A stretch of DNA of 64,000 nt from Mesorhizobium sp. (GCA_004020315.1 SAQG01000006.1:1-64000); one strand, 5' to 3'. Shown: positions 17,478 to 26,308, counted from the stretch's first letter. Notes: a model not told the origin generated them from the sequence alone. Numbers and translations are program-made.

Positions 17478-18156
17478 CCAAGCCGTTCTGCATTGCTGGC
17501 AGCCTGGTCCGACCGCGCTGACCGATGGACGTGACGCCGACCTGTGCCGAAGCGGCACGCAAAGGTTAACGGCGGCGGCGCAGCCTGTGCAAAACCCTGT
17601 TCGCAGCCTGTGGATTCTCGGTGGAAAACCTGTTCACGACACAACATATTGGGGTGAACAAACCGGGAAACAACCACCAGCGCTGATTCGTCGCCGTTTC
17701 GTTCCGCCTTTGAGCAGAAGGTTAACGACAAGGGCTGAAAGCAGCCCCAAATCGTTAAGGCGCGCTAGGAAATATCAATAATTTCAAAAAGTTGTGTGAC
17801 GCCCGCTGACCTGGGCCGATCGTTCTCCGGCAAAGGTTAACGGCGACATCAGCCCTGCATGAATCGGGCCAGTTCGGCGATTCAGCATGTGGTGAGACTC
17901 GCCGGCGAAAAATCCAGATGTAGCCGTGAACAAAACCTGAATCCGCGTGAGTCAGTGATTCGTAGCCGATTCGTTCCAGACTCGTTCCAACTGTTAAATC
18001 AGAACGAATTGTGGACGCAGATGGAAAGCTTCGAGCTGCCATCGGAATATTCCGCTTTCGCTTCGCGCCCGAAATCCCTATGTGTCGGCTGTCACACGCG
18101 CCATCACGGGGCGCGCTTCCCGACAACGCGAGGCAGAGAGCCTTATTTCCAGGTCG
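17478..18156. other. Long gene-free region with DnaA-box-like and GTTAAC motifs
   Basis: A 679-bp stretch without a credible gene. It holds three near matches to DnaA boxes within 43 bp (TGTGCAAAA at 17586, TGTGGATTC at 17609, GGTGGAAAA at 17620), GTTAAC at 17565, 17721 and 17836, and an AT-rich patch near 17769-17795 (AATATCAATAATTTC). That mix recalls a replication origin, but the usual alphaproteobacterial origin neighbours (hemE, parAB, gidAB) are absent. The promoter of the downstream helicase must also lie here. Confidence 0.35.
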
Positions 18157-21100
18157 ATGAACATCCAGCCGAAATACACTGAGCCGCTGATCCTGTCAGG
18201 CCGCGACGTGACTGCTGTGCTCGGGCCAACCAACACCGGGAAGACTCATCTCGCCATCGAGCGCATGGTGGCGCATGAAAGCGGCATTATCGGCCTGCCG
18301 CTCAGGCTGCTCGCCCGCGAGGTTTATTCGCGCGTCTGCGAGAAGGTTGGGGCTCACAAGGTGGCGCTCATTACCGGCGAGGAGAAGATCCAGCCCGACG
18401 GCGCCAGATATTCGGTCTGCACGGTAGAAGCCATGCCGCGCGAGACCGACGCCGCCTTCGTCGCCATCGACGAGGTCCAGCTGGCCGGCGATCTCGAGCG
18501 CGGCCACATCTTCACCGACCGCATCCTGCATCTGCGCGGCCGCCAGGAGACGCTGCTGCTCGGCGCAGCCACCATGCACGGCATCCTCCAGCGTCTGCTG
18601 AAGGGCGTGTCGGTGGTGACGCGGCCACGGCTGTCGCATCTCGCCTATGCCGGCTCGAAGAAGCTCACCCGCCTGCCGCGACGTACGGCGATCGTCGCGT
18701 TTTCCGCCGACGAGGTTTATGCGATCGCCGAACTGATCCGCCGCCAGCAGGGCGGTGCGGCCGTCGTGCTCGGCGCGCTATCACCCCGAACCCGCAACGC
18801 GCAGGTGGAGCTGTTCCAGTCGGGTGATGTCGATTATCTGATCGCCACCGATGCGATCGGCATGGGCCTCAACCTCGATCTCGATCATGTCGCCTTCGCC
18901 CAGAACCGCAAGTTCGACGGCTACCAGTATCGCAACCTGACCGCGGCCGAGCTCGGCCAGATCGCCGGCCGTGCCGGCCGGCACTTGCGCGACGGAACTT
19001 TCGGCGTCACCGGCCAGGTCGATCCGCTGGACGAGGAACTGGTTAAGAAGATCGAAGCGCATGATTTCGACCCGGTGAAGGTGCTGCAATGGCGCACCGC
19101 GCGTTTCGATTTCGCCAACCTCGACGCGCTGAAGCGCTCGATCGAGATCAACGCGCCGGTCGAAGGCCTGACGCGCGCGCTGCCCGCCGTGGATGCGCAG
19201 GCGCTCGAGCATCTGTCCCGCGATGAGGATATCCGGGCGCTTGCCACCGACGCCAGGCGCGTGGCGCTGTTGTGGGAGGCCTGCGCCCTTCCCGACTACA
19301 GGAAGATCGCGCCGGCTCAGCATGCCGACCTGATCGCCTCGATCTATATGGACCTTGCCAGGCATGGCCATGTCGACGAGAATTACATGGCCGAGCAGGT
19401 GCGCCGCGCCGACACCACCGAGGGCGACATCGACACGCTGTCGCACCGGATCGCTCAGATCCGCACCTGGACTTTCGTTTCCAACCGGCCCGGCTGGCTG
19501 GCCGATCAGGCACACTGGCAGGAAAAGACGCGCGAAATCGAAGACAGATTGTCGGATGCGCTGCATGAGCGGTTGACGAAACGCTTCGTAGACCGCAGGA
19601 CTTCCGTCCTCATGCGGCGCCTTAGAGAAAATACCATGCCTGAAGCCGAAATCAGCCCAACCGGAACCGTCCTCGTCGAAGGCCACCATGTCGGCGAGTT
19701 GCAAGGGTTCCGCTTCACCGCCGACCAGAGCGCCGGCGGTGAGGACGCCAAGGCGGTGCGCACAGCAGCCCAGAAGGCGCTTGCAGCCGAATTCGAGGCG
19801 CGGGCCGAACGCTTCGGCGCATCGGCCAATGGCGACATCGCGCTCGGCTCCGACGGCACGCTGCGCTGGATCGGCGCGCCGATCGGCACGCTGGTCGCAG
19901 GCGACGAGCCGTTGAAGCCGCGCCTTGTGCTATTGGCCGACGAGCAGCTCACCGGCCCCCCCCGCGACAAGGTCGCGGCGCGCGCCGAGCGCTTCGTCAA
20001 TTTCCAGATCGAGTCTCTGCTGAAGCCGCTGGTCGACCTCAAGAACGCCGAGCAGATCACCGGCATCGGCCGCGGCATCGCCTTCCAGCTCGTCGAGAAT
20101 TTCGGCCTCATCAATCGCCGCGACATCGCCGAGGAGATGAAGTCGCTCGACCAGGAAGGCCGCGCCGCCCTTCGCCGGCTCGGCGTACGCTTCGGCGCCT
20201 ACCACGTCTTCGTGCCCGCACTGATCAAGCCGGCCCCGGCCGGACTGGTGACGCTGTTGTGGGCGCTGCAGAACGACGGCAAGGACAAGCCCGGCTTTGG
20301 CGACGTGGTTCACGCGCTGGCCTCCGGCCGCACCTCGGTGGTCATCGATCCCACGTTCGACAAGGCCTTCTACAAGCTGGCCGGCTATCGCAATCTCGGC
20401 CGTCGCGCGGTGCGCGTCGACATCCTTGAACGGCTGGCCGACCTGATCCGGCCCGCAACCAACTGGAAGCCGGGCCTCGGCCAGCGCCCCGACGGCGCCT
20501 ATGACGGTCAGTCTTTCATGGTCACGCCGCCGATGATGTCGATTCTCGGCGCCACGGCCGACGACATGGAAGAGATTTTGAAAGGCCTCGGCTATCGCGC
20601 CGAGCCGAAGCCGGCGGCCGAGGTGAAGGCGCGGCTCGAGGCACAGGACAATGCCGCGCGTGAAGCCGCCGCGGCCAAGCAGGTGGCGGAAGAACAAGCC
20701 GAGCAGGCCAAGACAGCGGAAGCCGCGATTGCGGACGCAGCCGCCGAGGCGCCGGCCGAGAGTTCGACGCCGGATGCGGCTGCCGGGGCTACCCCCGACA
20801 GTTCGACGGAGCCTGCCGCCGAAGCAGCAGCCGAGCCCGCTGCGGGAGAGCAGCCCGAAGCTGCACCCGAAATCACGCAAGAGGTTCCGTCTACAGCGGA
20901 AGCGGTCGCTGACAGCGCCGCTGCCGAAGGCGCCGACGCCCTCACCTCCCCCTCGATGGGGGAGGTCGCGGCGCGAAGCGACGCGGGTGGGGGTGATGGC
21001 GCCGACAATGCAGATAGGGCTGACAGCGCCGACGCTCCCCCCACCCCGGCGCTGCGCGCCGACCCTCCCCACAAGGGGGAGGGTGAGGCCAGCGAGCCCG

Positions 21101-21570
21101 CCGTGGAAGCCGAAGAACCAAAACCCATTTTGTTGTGGCGGCAGGTCCGCTTCGATCAGCGCCCACGAAATCGGCACCAGGACAACCGTCGGGACAATCG
21201 CCCGCGCAGCGGACAAGCCACGCGCGATGGCCGCAGCGACGCGCCGGCAGAGGCCGGCGCTCCGGGCAGCCGGCCCACCCACGAAGCACGCCGCGATGGT
21301 GCCGGCAAGTCCCGCTTCGACCGCAGCAAATTCAAGCCCAAGCCCCAGGGCGAGGCAGGAGAACGGCGCGACGGCAAGCCGCAGGGCGAGCGTGCCGATC
21401 GTCGCGAAAACCGGCCCGACTGGAAAGGCGCCAGGCCGGAGGGCAAGGGTGGCGCGCCGGGTGGAAAGCCCGCATTCCAGCCGAAGCCGCGCGAAGAGCG
21501 TCCCGTGCGCTTCGACCCGGATTCCCCCTTCGCCAAGCTCGCCGCATTGCGCGACCAGCTGAAGAAGTAG
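18157..21570 (+). CDS. SUV3-like ATP-dependent RNA helicase with disordered C-terminal tail
   Basis: A 1137-residue helicase of the SUV3/DExH type found in alphaproteobacteria and mitochondria. Motif I is VLGPTNTGKTHLAIERM, motif II is IDEVQLAGDLERGHIFTDRI, motif VI is LGQIAGRAGRHLRDG. The helicase and SUV3 C-terminal regions fill about residues 1-820. The rest is low complexity: an Ala/Glu/Pro-rich part, a segment encoded by a palindromic repeat pair (about residues 929-979), and an Arg/Lys/Gly-rich basic tail suited to RNA binding. The start MNIQPKYTEP is the first ATG giving the expected N-terminus. Likely role: RNA unwinding in decay or ribosome-linked processes. An S4 RNA-binding gene follows 13 bp later, probably in one transcript. 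Confidence 0.85.
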   Translation: MNIQPKYTEPLILSGRDVTAVLGPTNTGKTHLAIERMVAHESGIIGLPLRLLAREVYSRVCEKVGAHKVALITGEEKIQPDGARYSVCTVEAMPRETDAAFVAIDEVQLAGDLERGHIFTDRILHLRGRQETLLLGAATMHGILQRLLKGVSVVTRPRLSHLAYAGSKKLTRLPRRTAIVAFSADEVYAIAELIRRQQGGAAVVLGALSPRTRNAQVELFQSGDVDYLIATDAIGMGLNLDLDHVAFAQNRKFDGYQYRNLTAAELGQIAGRAGRHLRDGTFGVTGQVDPLDEELVKKIEAHDFDPVKVLQWRTARFDFANLDALKRSIEINAPVEGLTRALPAVDAQALEHLSRDEDIRALATDARRVALLWEACALPDYRKIAPAQHADLIASIYMDLARHGHVDENYMAEQVRRADTTEGDIDTLSHRIAQIRTWTFVSNRPGWLADQAHWQEKTREIEDRLSDALHERLTKRFVDRRTSVLMRRLRENTMPEAEISPTGTVLVEGHHVGELQGFRFTADQSAGGEDAKAVRTAAQKALAAEFEARAERFGASANGDIALGSDGTLRWIGAPIGTLVAGDEPLKPRLVLLADEQLTGPPRDKVAARAERFVNFQIESLLKPLVDLKNAEQITGIGRGIAFQLVENFGLINRRDIAEEMKSLDQEGRAALRRLGVRFGAYHVFVPALIKPAPAGLVTLLWALQNDGKDKPGFGDVVHALASGRTSVVIDPTFDKAFYKLAGYRNLGRRAVRVDILERLADLIRPATNWKPGLGQRPDGAYDGQSFMVTPPMMSILGATADDMEEILKGLGYRAEPKPAAEVKARLEAQDNAAREAAAAKQVAEEQAEQAKTAEAAIADAAAEAPAESSTPDAAAGATPDSSTEPAAEAAAEPAAGEQPEAAPEITQEVPSTAEAVADSAAAEGADALTSPSMGEVAARSDAGGGDGADNADRADSADAPPTPALRADPPHKGEGEASEPAVEAEEPKPILLWRQVRFDQRPRNRHQDNRRDNRPRSGQATRDGRSDAPAEAGAPGSRPTHEARRDGAGKSRFDRSKFKPKPQGEAGERRDGKPQGERADRRENRPDWKGARPEGKGGAPGGKPAFQPKPREERPVRFDPDSPFAKLAALRDQLKK
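20941..21091. repeat. Inverted pair of rhizobial palindromic repeats inside the helicase gene
   Basis: A left unit (20941-20997; CTCACCTCCCCCTCGATGGG, then GGCGCGAAGCGACGCGGGTG) and an inverted right unit (21034-21091; CCCCACCCCGGCGCTGCGCG, then CAAGGGGGAGGGTGAGG) flank a short spacer. The same unit occurs as an inverted pair between serC and serA at 41782-41941. Here it keeps the reading frame and is translated, giving peptides such as PPTPALRADPPHKGEG. Confidence 0.85.
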
Positions 21571-21583
21571 TTCGCTCGCTCCG

Positions 21584-21970
21584 ATGGTCGCCGAAGGCCG
21601 CCAGCGCATCGACAAATGGCTGTTCTTTTCACGTGCGGTGAAATCGCGCTCGCTGGCAGCGAAGCTGGTGGTGGCCGGACGCGTTCGCATCAATCGCGAC
21701 AAAGCAGCGCAGGCCTCCGATCTGGTCCGCGCCGGCGACGTCCTGACCATCACTCTCGAGCGGCGCATCTTCGTCTGGAAGGTGCTCGGCACCGGGAGCC
21801 GGCGCGGCCCCGCCGAAGAAGCGCGCACGCTCTACGAGGATATGTCGCCACCGCCGGTGCCAAAGGGCGAGGCCGTTCCCGATGCGATTCCTGCGCTGCG
21901 CGATGCCGGCAGCGGCCGCCCGACCAAGAAGGAACGCCGGGAGACCGACCGGCTGCTCGGCGACGACTGA
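21584..21970 (+). CDS. S4-domain RNA-binding protein (Hsp15-like)
   Basis: A 128-residue protein. The S4 domain fills residues 6-70 (RIDKWLFFSRAVKSRSLAAK, LVVAGRVRINRDKAAQAS, LVRAGDVLTITLERRIFVWKVLG). The length, the position of the domain and the basic tail (GRPTKKERRETDRL) match the heat-shock protein 15 family, which binds 50S subunits carrying stalled nascent chains. It follows the RNA helicase by 13 bp, so the two are likely co-expressed and share an RNA-related role. The helicase-S4-fdxA-carD order is a common rhizobial arrangement as far as I recall. Confidence 0.85.
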   Translation: MVAEGRQRIDKWLFFSRAVKSRSLAAKLVVAGRVRINRDKAAQASDLVRAGDVLTITLERRIFVWKVLGTGSRRGPAEEARTLYEDMSPPPVPKGEAVPDAIPALRDAGSGRPTKKERRETDRLLGDD

Positions 21971-22091
21971 CGCATAACCGGCTTTCGCCGCATCGCCCGT
22001 CTGGAATTCCATTCCGGAAACACCGGGATCGCGCGCAATGGCTGCCCTTGCAAGCGGCGGGCAAAGACGTTACCTCACCAAAAAAGCCTAC

Positions 22092-22194
22092 CGCATCGCC
22101 CGAAAATCGAAATCGATTTTTCGGAAAGTCCGATGCGTGAATTCAAAGTGTTAGAGTGTACTTTGTGCGTCCGATTGCACGCACCTCGCTCTGA
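22092..22194. repeat. Intergenic palindromic repeat, family A (long form)
   Basis: A 103-bp element starting CGCATCG and CGAAAATCG and closing its hairpin with GATTTTTCGG and CGATGCG (22131-22137). A second part has GTACTTTGTGCGTCC and ends CTCGCTCT. The copy at 38905-39007 matches along its whole length; shorter copies occur at 22571 and 28828. It lies just before the ferredoxin gene. Confidence 0.8.
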
Positions 22195-22221
22195 TAAAAC
22201 GGGACGTCCCGGAGCCGACTG

Positions 22222-22560
22222 ATGACCTACGTCGTGACCGATAATTGCATAAAATGCAAATACATGGACTGCATCGAGGTCTGTCCAGTCGACTGTTTCT
22301 ATGAAGGCGAGAACATGCTCGTCATCCATCCCGACGAGTGCATCGACTGTGGCGTCTGCGAACCGGAATGCCCGGCCGACGCGATCAAGCCGGACACCGA
22401 GCCGGGGCTCGACAAATGGCTGCAGATCAACACCGAATACGCCGATAAATGGCCCAACATCACCGCCAAGAAGGAGCCTCCGCCCGACGCCAAATCCTTC
22501 GATGGCGAGGCCGGCAAATTCGAGAAATATTTCTCCCCCGAGCCCGGCGAGGGCGACTAG
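22222..22560 (+). CDS. fdxA: Ferredoxin FdxA (7Fe type)
   Basis: A 112-residue ferredoxin. [18 protein letters not shown] near the N-terminus and [18 protein letters not shown] carry the cysteines for one [3Fe-4S] and one [4Fe-4S] cluster, as in Azotobacter ferredoxin I. Length and the [11 protein letters not shown] stretch match FdxA proteins, which are conserved next to carD in rhizobia. It is a soluble low-potential electron carrier; the partner is unknown. A perfect 12-bp palindrome (CGGGACGTCCCG) lies just before the start. Confidence 0.94.
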   Translation: MTYVVTDNCIKCKYMDCIEVCPVDCFYEGENMLVIHPDECIDCGVCEPECPADAIKPDTEPGLDKWLQINTEYADKWPNITAKKEPPPDAKSFDGEAGKFEKYFSPEPGEGD

Positions 22561-22570
22561 CGCAGGACCT

Positions 22571-22630
22571 CGAAAATCAGAATCGGTTTTCGGAAAGGAT
22601 CACGCGCAAAGTCAAAGGTGTTATAGTGTC
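22571..22630. repeat. Intergenic palindromic repeat, family A (short form)
   Basis: CGAAAATCAGAATCGGTTTTCGGAAAG hairpin core (given in parts: CGAAAATC at 22571 pairing with GGTTTTCG), followed by CACGCGCAAAGTCAAAG and TTATAGTGTCC. Same family as 22092-22194, placed directly after the fdxA stop codon, where the hairpin may also act as a transcript end. Confidence 0.75.
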
Positions 22631-22767
22631 CCTTGCTCGCCCAAAAGGGCGCGCGGCGCTATAACGGCGACGCCGGTTTGATCGGCATGGCGCGGCGCAA
22701 TGGCGCCGCACATTAACTGCCTTGACAGGCGGAGATCGCGCTTGACCTTCGCGCGTGCGGCAAAACC

Positions 22768-22796
22768 TTGATTCTTCCGAGCTTTTGTGCTATACG
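22768..22796 (+). promoter_or_regulatory. Vegetative promoter upstream of carD
   Basis: TTGATT (22768-22773), a 17-bp spacer and TATACG (22791-22796) fit a housekeeping sigma-70 promoter. This would give a leader of about 225 nt before the carD start. Confidence 0.6.
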
Positions 22797-23028
22797 AACC
22801 AAACATGCCGGTGACACAACGTCGATTTATGGCGCAAACGCCCCAAATCACTGAAAGGTGAATTTCTCAATCCGGACCAGAGTGATCTGGGGCAGGCAGT
22901 CGCAATTATGCGGTTTGCCGGCCTCGGCTTTTCCGGTGGTTTCGTCGTTGTGCGGCTAACGATCGGTTACCGATCGCGCGAGTTCGGCCGGCAGAATGCC
23001 GGTACCACACCAAGGAGTTCATGGCGTA

Positions 23029-23610
23029 ATGGCAACAATCACCCCGCAGAAGAAGTCCAGCGCAGCGCGGCACGGTTTTAAGACCGGCGAGTACATCGTC
23101 TATCCGGCGCATGGCGTCGGTCAGATCGTCTCGATCGACGAGCAGGAAGTTGCGGGCCACAAGCTGGAACTGTTCGTCATCGACTTCCAGAAGGACAAGA
23201 TGCGTCTGAAGGTTCCGGTTGCCAAGGCGACCTCCATCGGCATGCGCAAGCTGTCGGAAGAGGACTATGTCGATCGCGCACTGAAGGTCGTGCAGGGCCG
23301 CGCCCGCGTCAAGCGCACCATGTGGTCGCGCCGCGCCCAGGAATATGATGCCAAGATCAACTCCGGCGACCTGATCTCGATCTCGGAAGTTGTGCGCGAC
23401 CTCTACCGCGCCGACAACCAGCCGGAGCAGTCCTATTCCGAGCGCCAGCTTTATGAGGCGGCACTCGACCGCATGGCGCGCGAGATCGCGGCCGTCAACC
23501 GCATGTCGGAAACCGAAGCAGTGCGCCTCATCGAGGTGAACCTAAACAAGGGTCCGAAGCGCGGCGCCAAGGCCGACAACGAAGAAGCAGAGCAGGAAGA
23601 AGCTGCCTGA
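23029..23610 (+). CDS. CarD/CdnL-family transcriptional regulator
   Basis: A 193-residue protein with the CarD/CdnL N-terminal Tudor-like RNA polymerase-interacting domain (GFKTGEYIVYPAHGVGQIVS, residues about 16-75) and the helical C-terminal domain (LYRADNQPEQSYSERQLYEAALDRMAREIA). These proteins bind the RNA polymerase beta subunit and stabilise open complexes at vegetative and rRNA promoters. The acidic tail (NEEAEQEEAA) is normal. The start MATITPQKKS is preceded by an overlapping two-codon reading frame (ATG GCG TAA at 23021) whose stop overlaps the real ATG; AGGAG lies 11 bp before the chosen ATG. A strong terminator follows. Confidence 0.92.
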   Translation: MATITPQKKSSAARHGFKTGEYIVYPAHGVGQIVSIDEQEVAGHKLELFVIDFQKDKMRLKVPVAKATSIGMRKLSEEDYVDRALKVVQGRARVKRTMWSRRAQEYDAKINSGDLISISEVVRDLYRADNQPEQSYSERQLYEAALDRMAREIAAVNRMSETEAVRLIEVNLNKGPKRGAKADNEEAEQEEAA

Positions 23611-23633
23611 GCGCTTCTCACCTTCGAATTTAG

Positions 23634-23664
23634 AAAAACCCGGCCTCGCGCCGGGTTTTTCTTT
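23634..23664 (+). terminator. Rho-independent terminator of carD
   Basis: AAAAACCCGGC and GCCGGGTTTTT pair around CTCGC, ending in a T-rich run, 24 bp after the carD stop. Confidence 0.92.
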
Positions 23665-23718
23665 TAATGCATGTCGTTATCCCAAAACCGCTGCGCATTT
23701 TTGGGCGACACACTTTAA
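23665..23718. repeat. Intergenic palindromic repeat, family B
   Basis: ATGCATGTCGTTATCCCAAA, then TTTTTGGGCGACACAC. CCCAAAA and TTTTGGG form the inner stem. The same unit, with GTCGTTGTCCCAAAACCGC, recurs at 58637-58684. It touches the 3' end of the convergent ABC transporter gene. Confidence 0.75.
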
Positions 23719-24488
23719 CCTTCGCCGCCGCCTTCCTTCTCCGCCTCCTGCTTCAGCGTCGCGATGAACCGCTTGGTCCGCTGGCGCTCCGGATTGCTGA
23801 ACAGAACAGCGGCGGGGCCTTTCTCTACGATGCTGCCGGCGTCGAGGAACACCACCTCCTGCGCGATCTTGGAGGCGAGGCGCAGATCATGCGTCGCCAT
23901 CACCATGGTGGTGCCCTCGCGCGCGAGTTGGCTGAGCACGTCGACCACCTCCTGCGCCAGTTCCGGATCGAGCGCCGAGGTCGGCTCGTCGCACAGCAGC
24001 ACTTTCGGCGATGGCGCCAGCGCCCGGGCAATCGCCACGCGTTGCTGCTGGCCGCCCGACAGCGTCGCCGGCCAGGCATCGGCCTTGTGCGCCATCCCGA
24101 CCTTTTCGAGCAGAGCGAGCGCCCGCTCGCGCGCCCGTCCGGTCGGCCATTTCAACACCGTCACCAGCCCCTCCATGACATTTTCGATCGCAGTGCGGTG
24201 CGGAAACAGCTGGAAATTCTGGAACACCATGCCGGTCTGCAGCCGCAGGCGCTGGACGGCCCGGCCGGGCACCTTGCCGCCGGGGTGGAATTCGAGCGCG
24301 TCGTCGCCGATGCGCACTGTGCCCGAAGTCGGGATCTCGAGCAGGTTGATGCAGCGCAGAAGCGTGCTTTTCCCGCCGCCCGAGGGACCGACAAGGGCGG
24401 TGACGCTGCCTTCCTCGATGGTGACCGTCACGCCCTTCAGCACAAGGTTGTCGCCGAAGCGCTTCTCAATGTCGGTGAGACCGATCAT
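23715..24488 (-). CDS. Polar amino acid ABC transporter, ATP-binding protein
   Basis: A 257-residue ATPase of the GlnQ/HisP type. Walker A is GPSGGGKSTLL, the Q-loop is in TGMVFQNFQLFPH, the signature is LSGGQQQRVAIARAL, Walker B is VLLCDEPTSALD, and the H-loop is MATHDL. TSALDPELAQEVVDVL and the short length are typical of polar amino acid importers. It overlaps the permease stop by 4 bp (ATGA), so the two are translated together. Confidence 0.93.
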   Translation of the reverse strand: MIGLTDIEKRFGDNLVLKGVTVTIEEGSVTALVGPSGGGKSTLLRCINLLEIPTSGTVRIGDDALEFHPGGKVPGRAVQRLRLQTGMVFQNFQLFPHRTAIENVMEGLVTVLKWPTGRARERALALLEKVGMAHKADAWPATLSGGQQQRVAIARALAPSPKVLLCDEPTSALDPELAQEVVDVLSQLAREGTTMVMATHDLRLASKIAQEVVFLDAGSIVEKGPAAVLFSNPERQRTKRFIATLKQEAEKEGGGEG

Positions 24489-25165
24489 GAGCGCGCCTCC
24501 AGAAAGCCGCCATAGCGGTTGAGCCGCTTTTCCAGGCGCGTCTGCAATGCCGACAGCACGGAGCTCAGCGCCAGATAGAGGGCCGCCGCCTCGACATAGA
24601 GGATCAGCGGCTCATAGGTGGTGGCGACGATGCGCTGCGCCGCCTGGAACATCTCCGGCACGGTGATGGCGGCGGCCAGCGATGTATCCTTGACCAGCGA
24701 GATGAAGGTGTTGGACAGTGGCGGCACCGCGACGCGGCCGGCCTGCGGCAGTATGGTACGCCGCATCGCCTGGCTCCAGGTCATGCCGATTGAATAGGCC
24801 GCCTCCCACTGCCCCTTCGGCACCGAGCCTATGACCGCGCGGATGATCTCCGACGTATAGGCGCCGATGTTGAGCGTAAAGCCGATCAACGCGGCTGAAA
24901 AAGCGTCGAGCAGTATGCCGACCGAAGGCAAGCCGTAGAAGATCAGGAACAGCTGCACCAGAAGTGGCGTGCCACGGAAGATCCAGACGTAGAAGCGGAC
25001 CACGGCGACCAGCGGCTTCGGGCCGAACAGCCGGACAAGTGCCGCAACCAATCCCACGAAGAGGCCGAATGCGAACGACAGCAGCGTGAGTGGCACGGTG
25101 AAGATCAGCGCGGCCCATAGCAGCGTGGGCAACGAGTCCAGCATCAATTGCAGCCAGTGCGGCAC
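24485..25165 (-). CDS. Polar amino acid ABC transporter, permease
   Basis: A 226-residue permease of the HisM/GlnP type with about five transmembrane helices. The EAA-like loop is SVPKGQWEAAYSIGMTWSQA, then PQAGRVAVPPLSNTF. The start chosen is the GTG at 25163-25165 (PHWLQLMLDSLPTLLW follows), because AAGGAGG sits 6-7 bp before it; an ATG eight codons later is possible. The single permease gene suggests a homodimer. Confidence 0.9.
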   Translation of the reverse strand: MPHWLQLMLDSLPTLLWAALIFTVPLTLLSFAFGLFVGLVAALVRLFGPKPLVAVVRFYVWIFRGTPLLVQLFLIFYGLPSVGILLDAFSAALIGFTLNIGAYTSEIIRAVIGSVPKGQWEAAYSIGMTWSQAMRRTILPQAGRVAVPPLSNTFISLVKDTSLAAAITVPEMFQAAQRIVATTYEPLILYVEAAALYLALSSVLSALQTRLEKRLNRYGGFLEARS

Positions 25166-25323
25166 GAAAATCCTCCTTGCGAGATTGCCGCCCAAAACCG
25201 GCCCGGCAGCATCGAGGCGCGATCATATGGTCGTCATATCACGCGAAAAGCGGCGGCCGTCAAAGACGGCTCGCCGCGATATTGCCATGCGGGCCGGCAA
25301 CCGGCCCGCTCCCTGAAATGCGC

Positions 25324-26097
25324 TTACTTCGAAACATCCTGGCCGAAATAGGTGTCGGCGATCTTCTGGTAGGTGCCGTCGGCCTTGATATCGGCCAGCG
25401 CCTGATTGATGGCGGCGACCAGTTCCGGATCGCCCTTGCGCACCAGGACGCCGGAATAGTCGGCGTTTTCTTCCTGCGCGGCGATCTTCACATTGGCGTC
25501 GGGCTTGTGCTTCTTGAAATCGAGGAAGGACAGGCTGTCGTTGATGGTGGCGTCGGCGCGGCCGGTAAGAAGCAGCTGGATCGACTGGTCGAAACCATCG
25601 GTGCCGACAAGCTCGGCGCCGTTCGCTTCGGCGAGCTTGCCGAAATTCGAGGTCAGCGACTGCGCCGCCTTCTTGCCCTTGAGGTCGGCAAAGCTCTTTA
25701 TATCGGCATTGTCGCCGCGCACGATCAGCACCGCCTTGGAGGCGATATAGGGGTCGGAGAAATCATACTTGGCCTTGCGCTCCTCGGTGATGCCAACCTG
25801 GTTGATGACAGCGTCATAGCGCTTGGCATCGAGGCCGGCGATCAGCCCATCCCATTTGCCTTCGAGGAATTCGGCCTGGACGCCGAGGCGCTCGGCGATC
25901 GCCTTGGCGATCTCGACGTCGAAGCCGACCAATGCGCCCGACGCATCATGATAGGTGAAGGGGGCATAGGTACCTTCCGTGCCGACCTTGAAGACACCGG
26001 CCTGCTTGATCTGATCGAGATTGGCGCCGGCATGTCCTGATGTGACGGCCAGTACCTGCAGTGTTGCGGCGACGATAAGCGATTTAAGCCATTTCAT
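25324..26097 (-). CDS. Amino acid ABC transporter, periplasmic binding protein
   Basis: A 257-residue solute-binding protein of family 3. It has a Sec signal (WLKSLIVAATLQVLAVTSGHA) and the usual lobes: GVFKVGTEGTYAPFTYHD, GALVGFDVEIAKAIAERLG, KWDGLIAGLDAKRYDAVINQ. The pattern around TGRADATINDSLSFLDFKKH resembles cystine or polar amino acid binders (FliY/TcyA group), so cystine uptake is a reasonable guess, not more. It is the first gene of the importer operon, 158 bp before the permease. Confidence 0.9.
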   Translation of the reverse strand: MKWLKSLIVAATLQVLAVTSGHAGANLDQIKQAGVFKVGTEGTYAPFTYHDASGALVGFDVEIAKAIAERLGVQAEFLEGKWDGLIAGLDAKRYDAVINQVGITEERKAKYDFSDPYIASKAVLIVRGDNADIKSFADLKGKKAAQSLTSNFGKLAEANGAELVGTDGFDQSIQLLLTGRADATINDSLSFLDFKKHKPDANVKIAAQEENADYSGVLVRKGDPELVAAINQALADIKADGTYQKIADTYFGQDVSK

Positions 26098-26308
26098 TTT
26101 TCTGTGATCCCGTCCTTGGCCGGTGTTCGGCGCATTTGTAAGCGCCGGAAACTGACAGATGCAGATCGGCAAAATAAGGAATAAGATTTCAAAAAATGGG
26201 GCGTTTCCGAATTCCAATTCTCAAAACTGCATTGAGTCACGCCAACCGACCGCGTAGCGACCGCCGCAACGAGCTTTCGGACAGTGCAATCTGCGCGACA
26301 TCAGCGGC

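Noticed and set aside
17755..18126. Possible 123-residue minus-strand protein in the gene-free region
   Set aside because: No ribosome binding site, no family resemblance, and its composition is unlike the surrounding genes.
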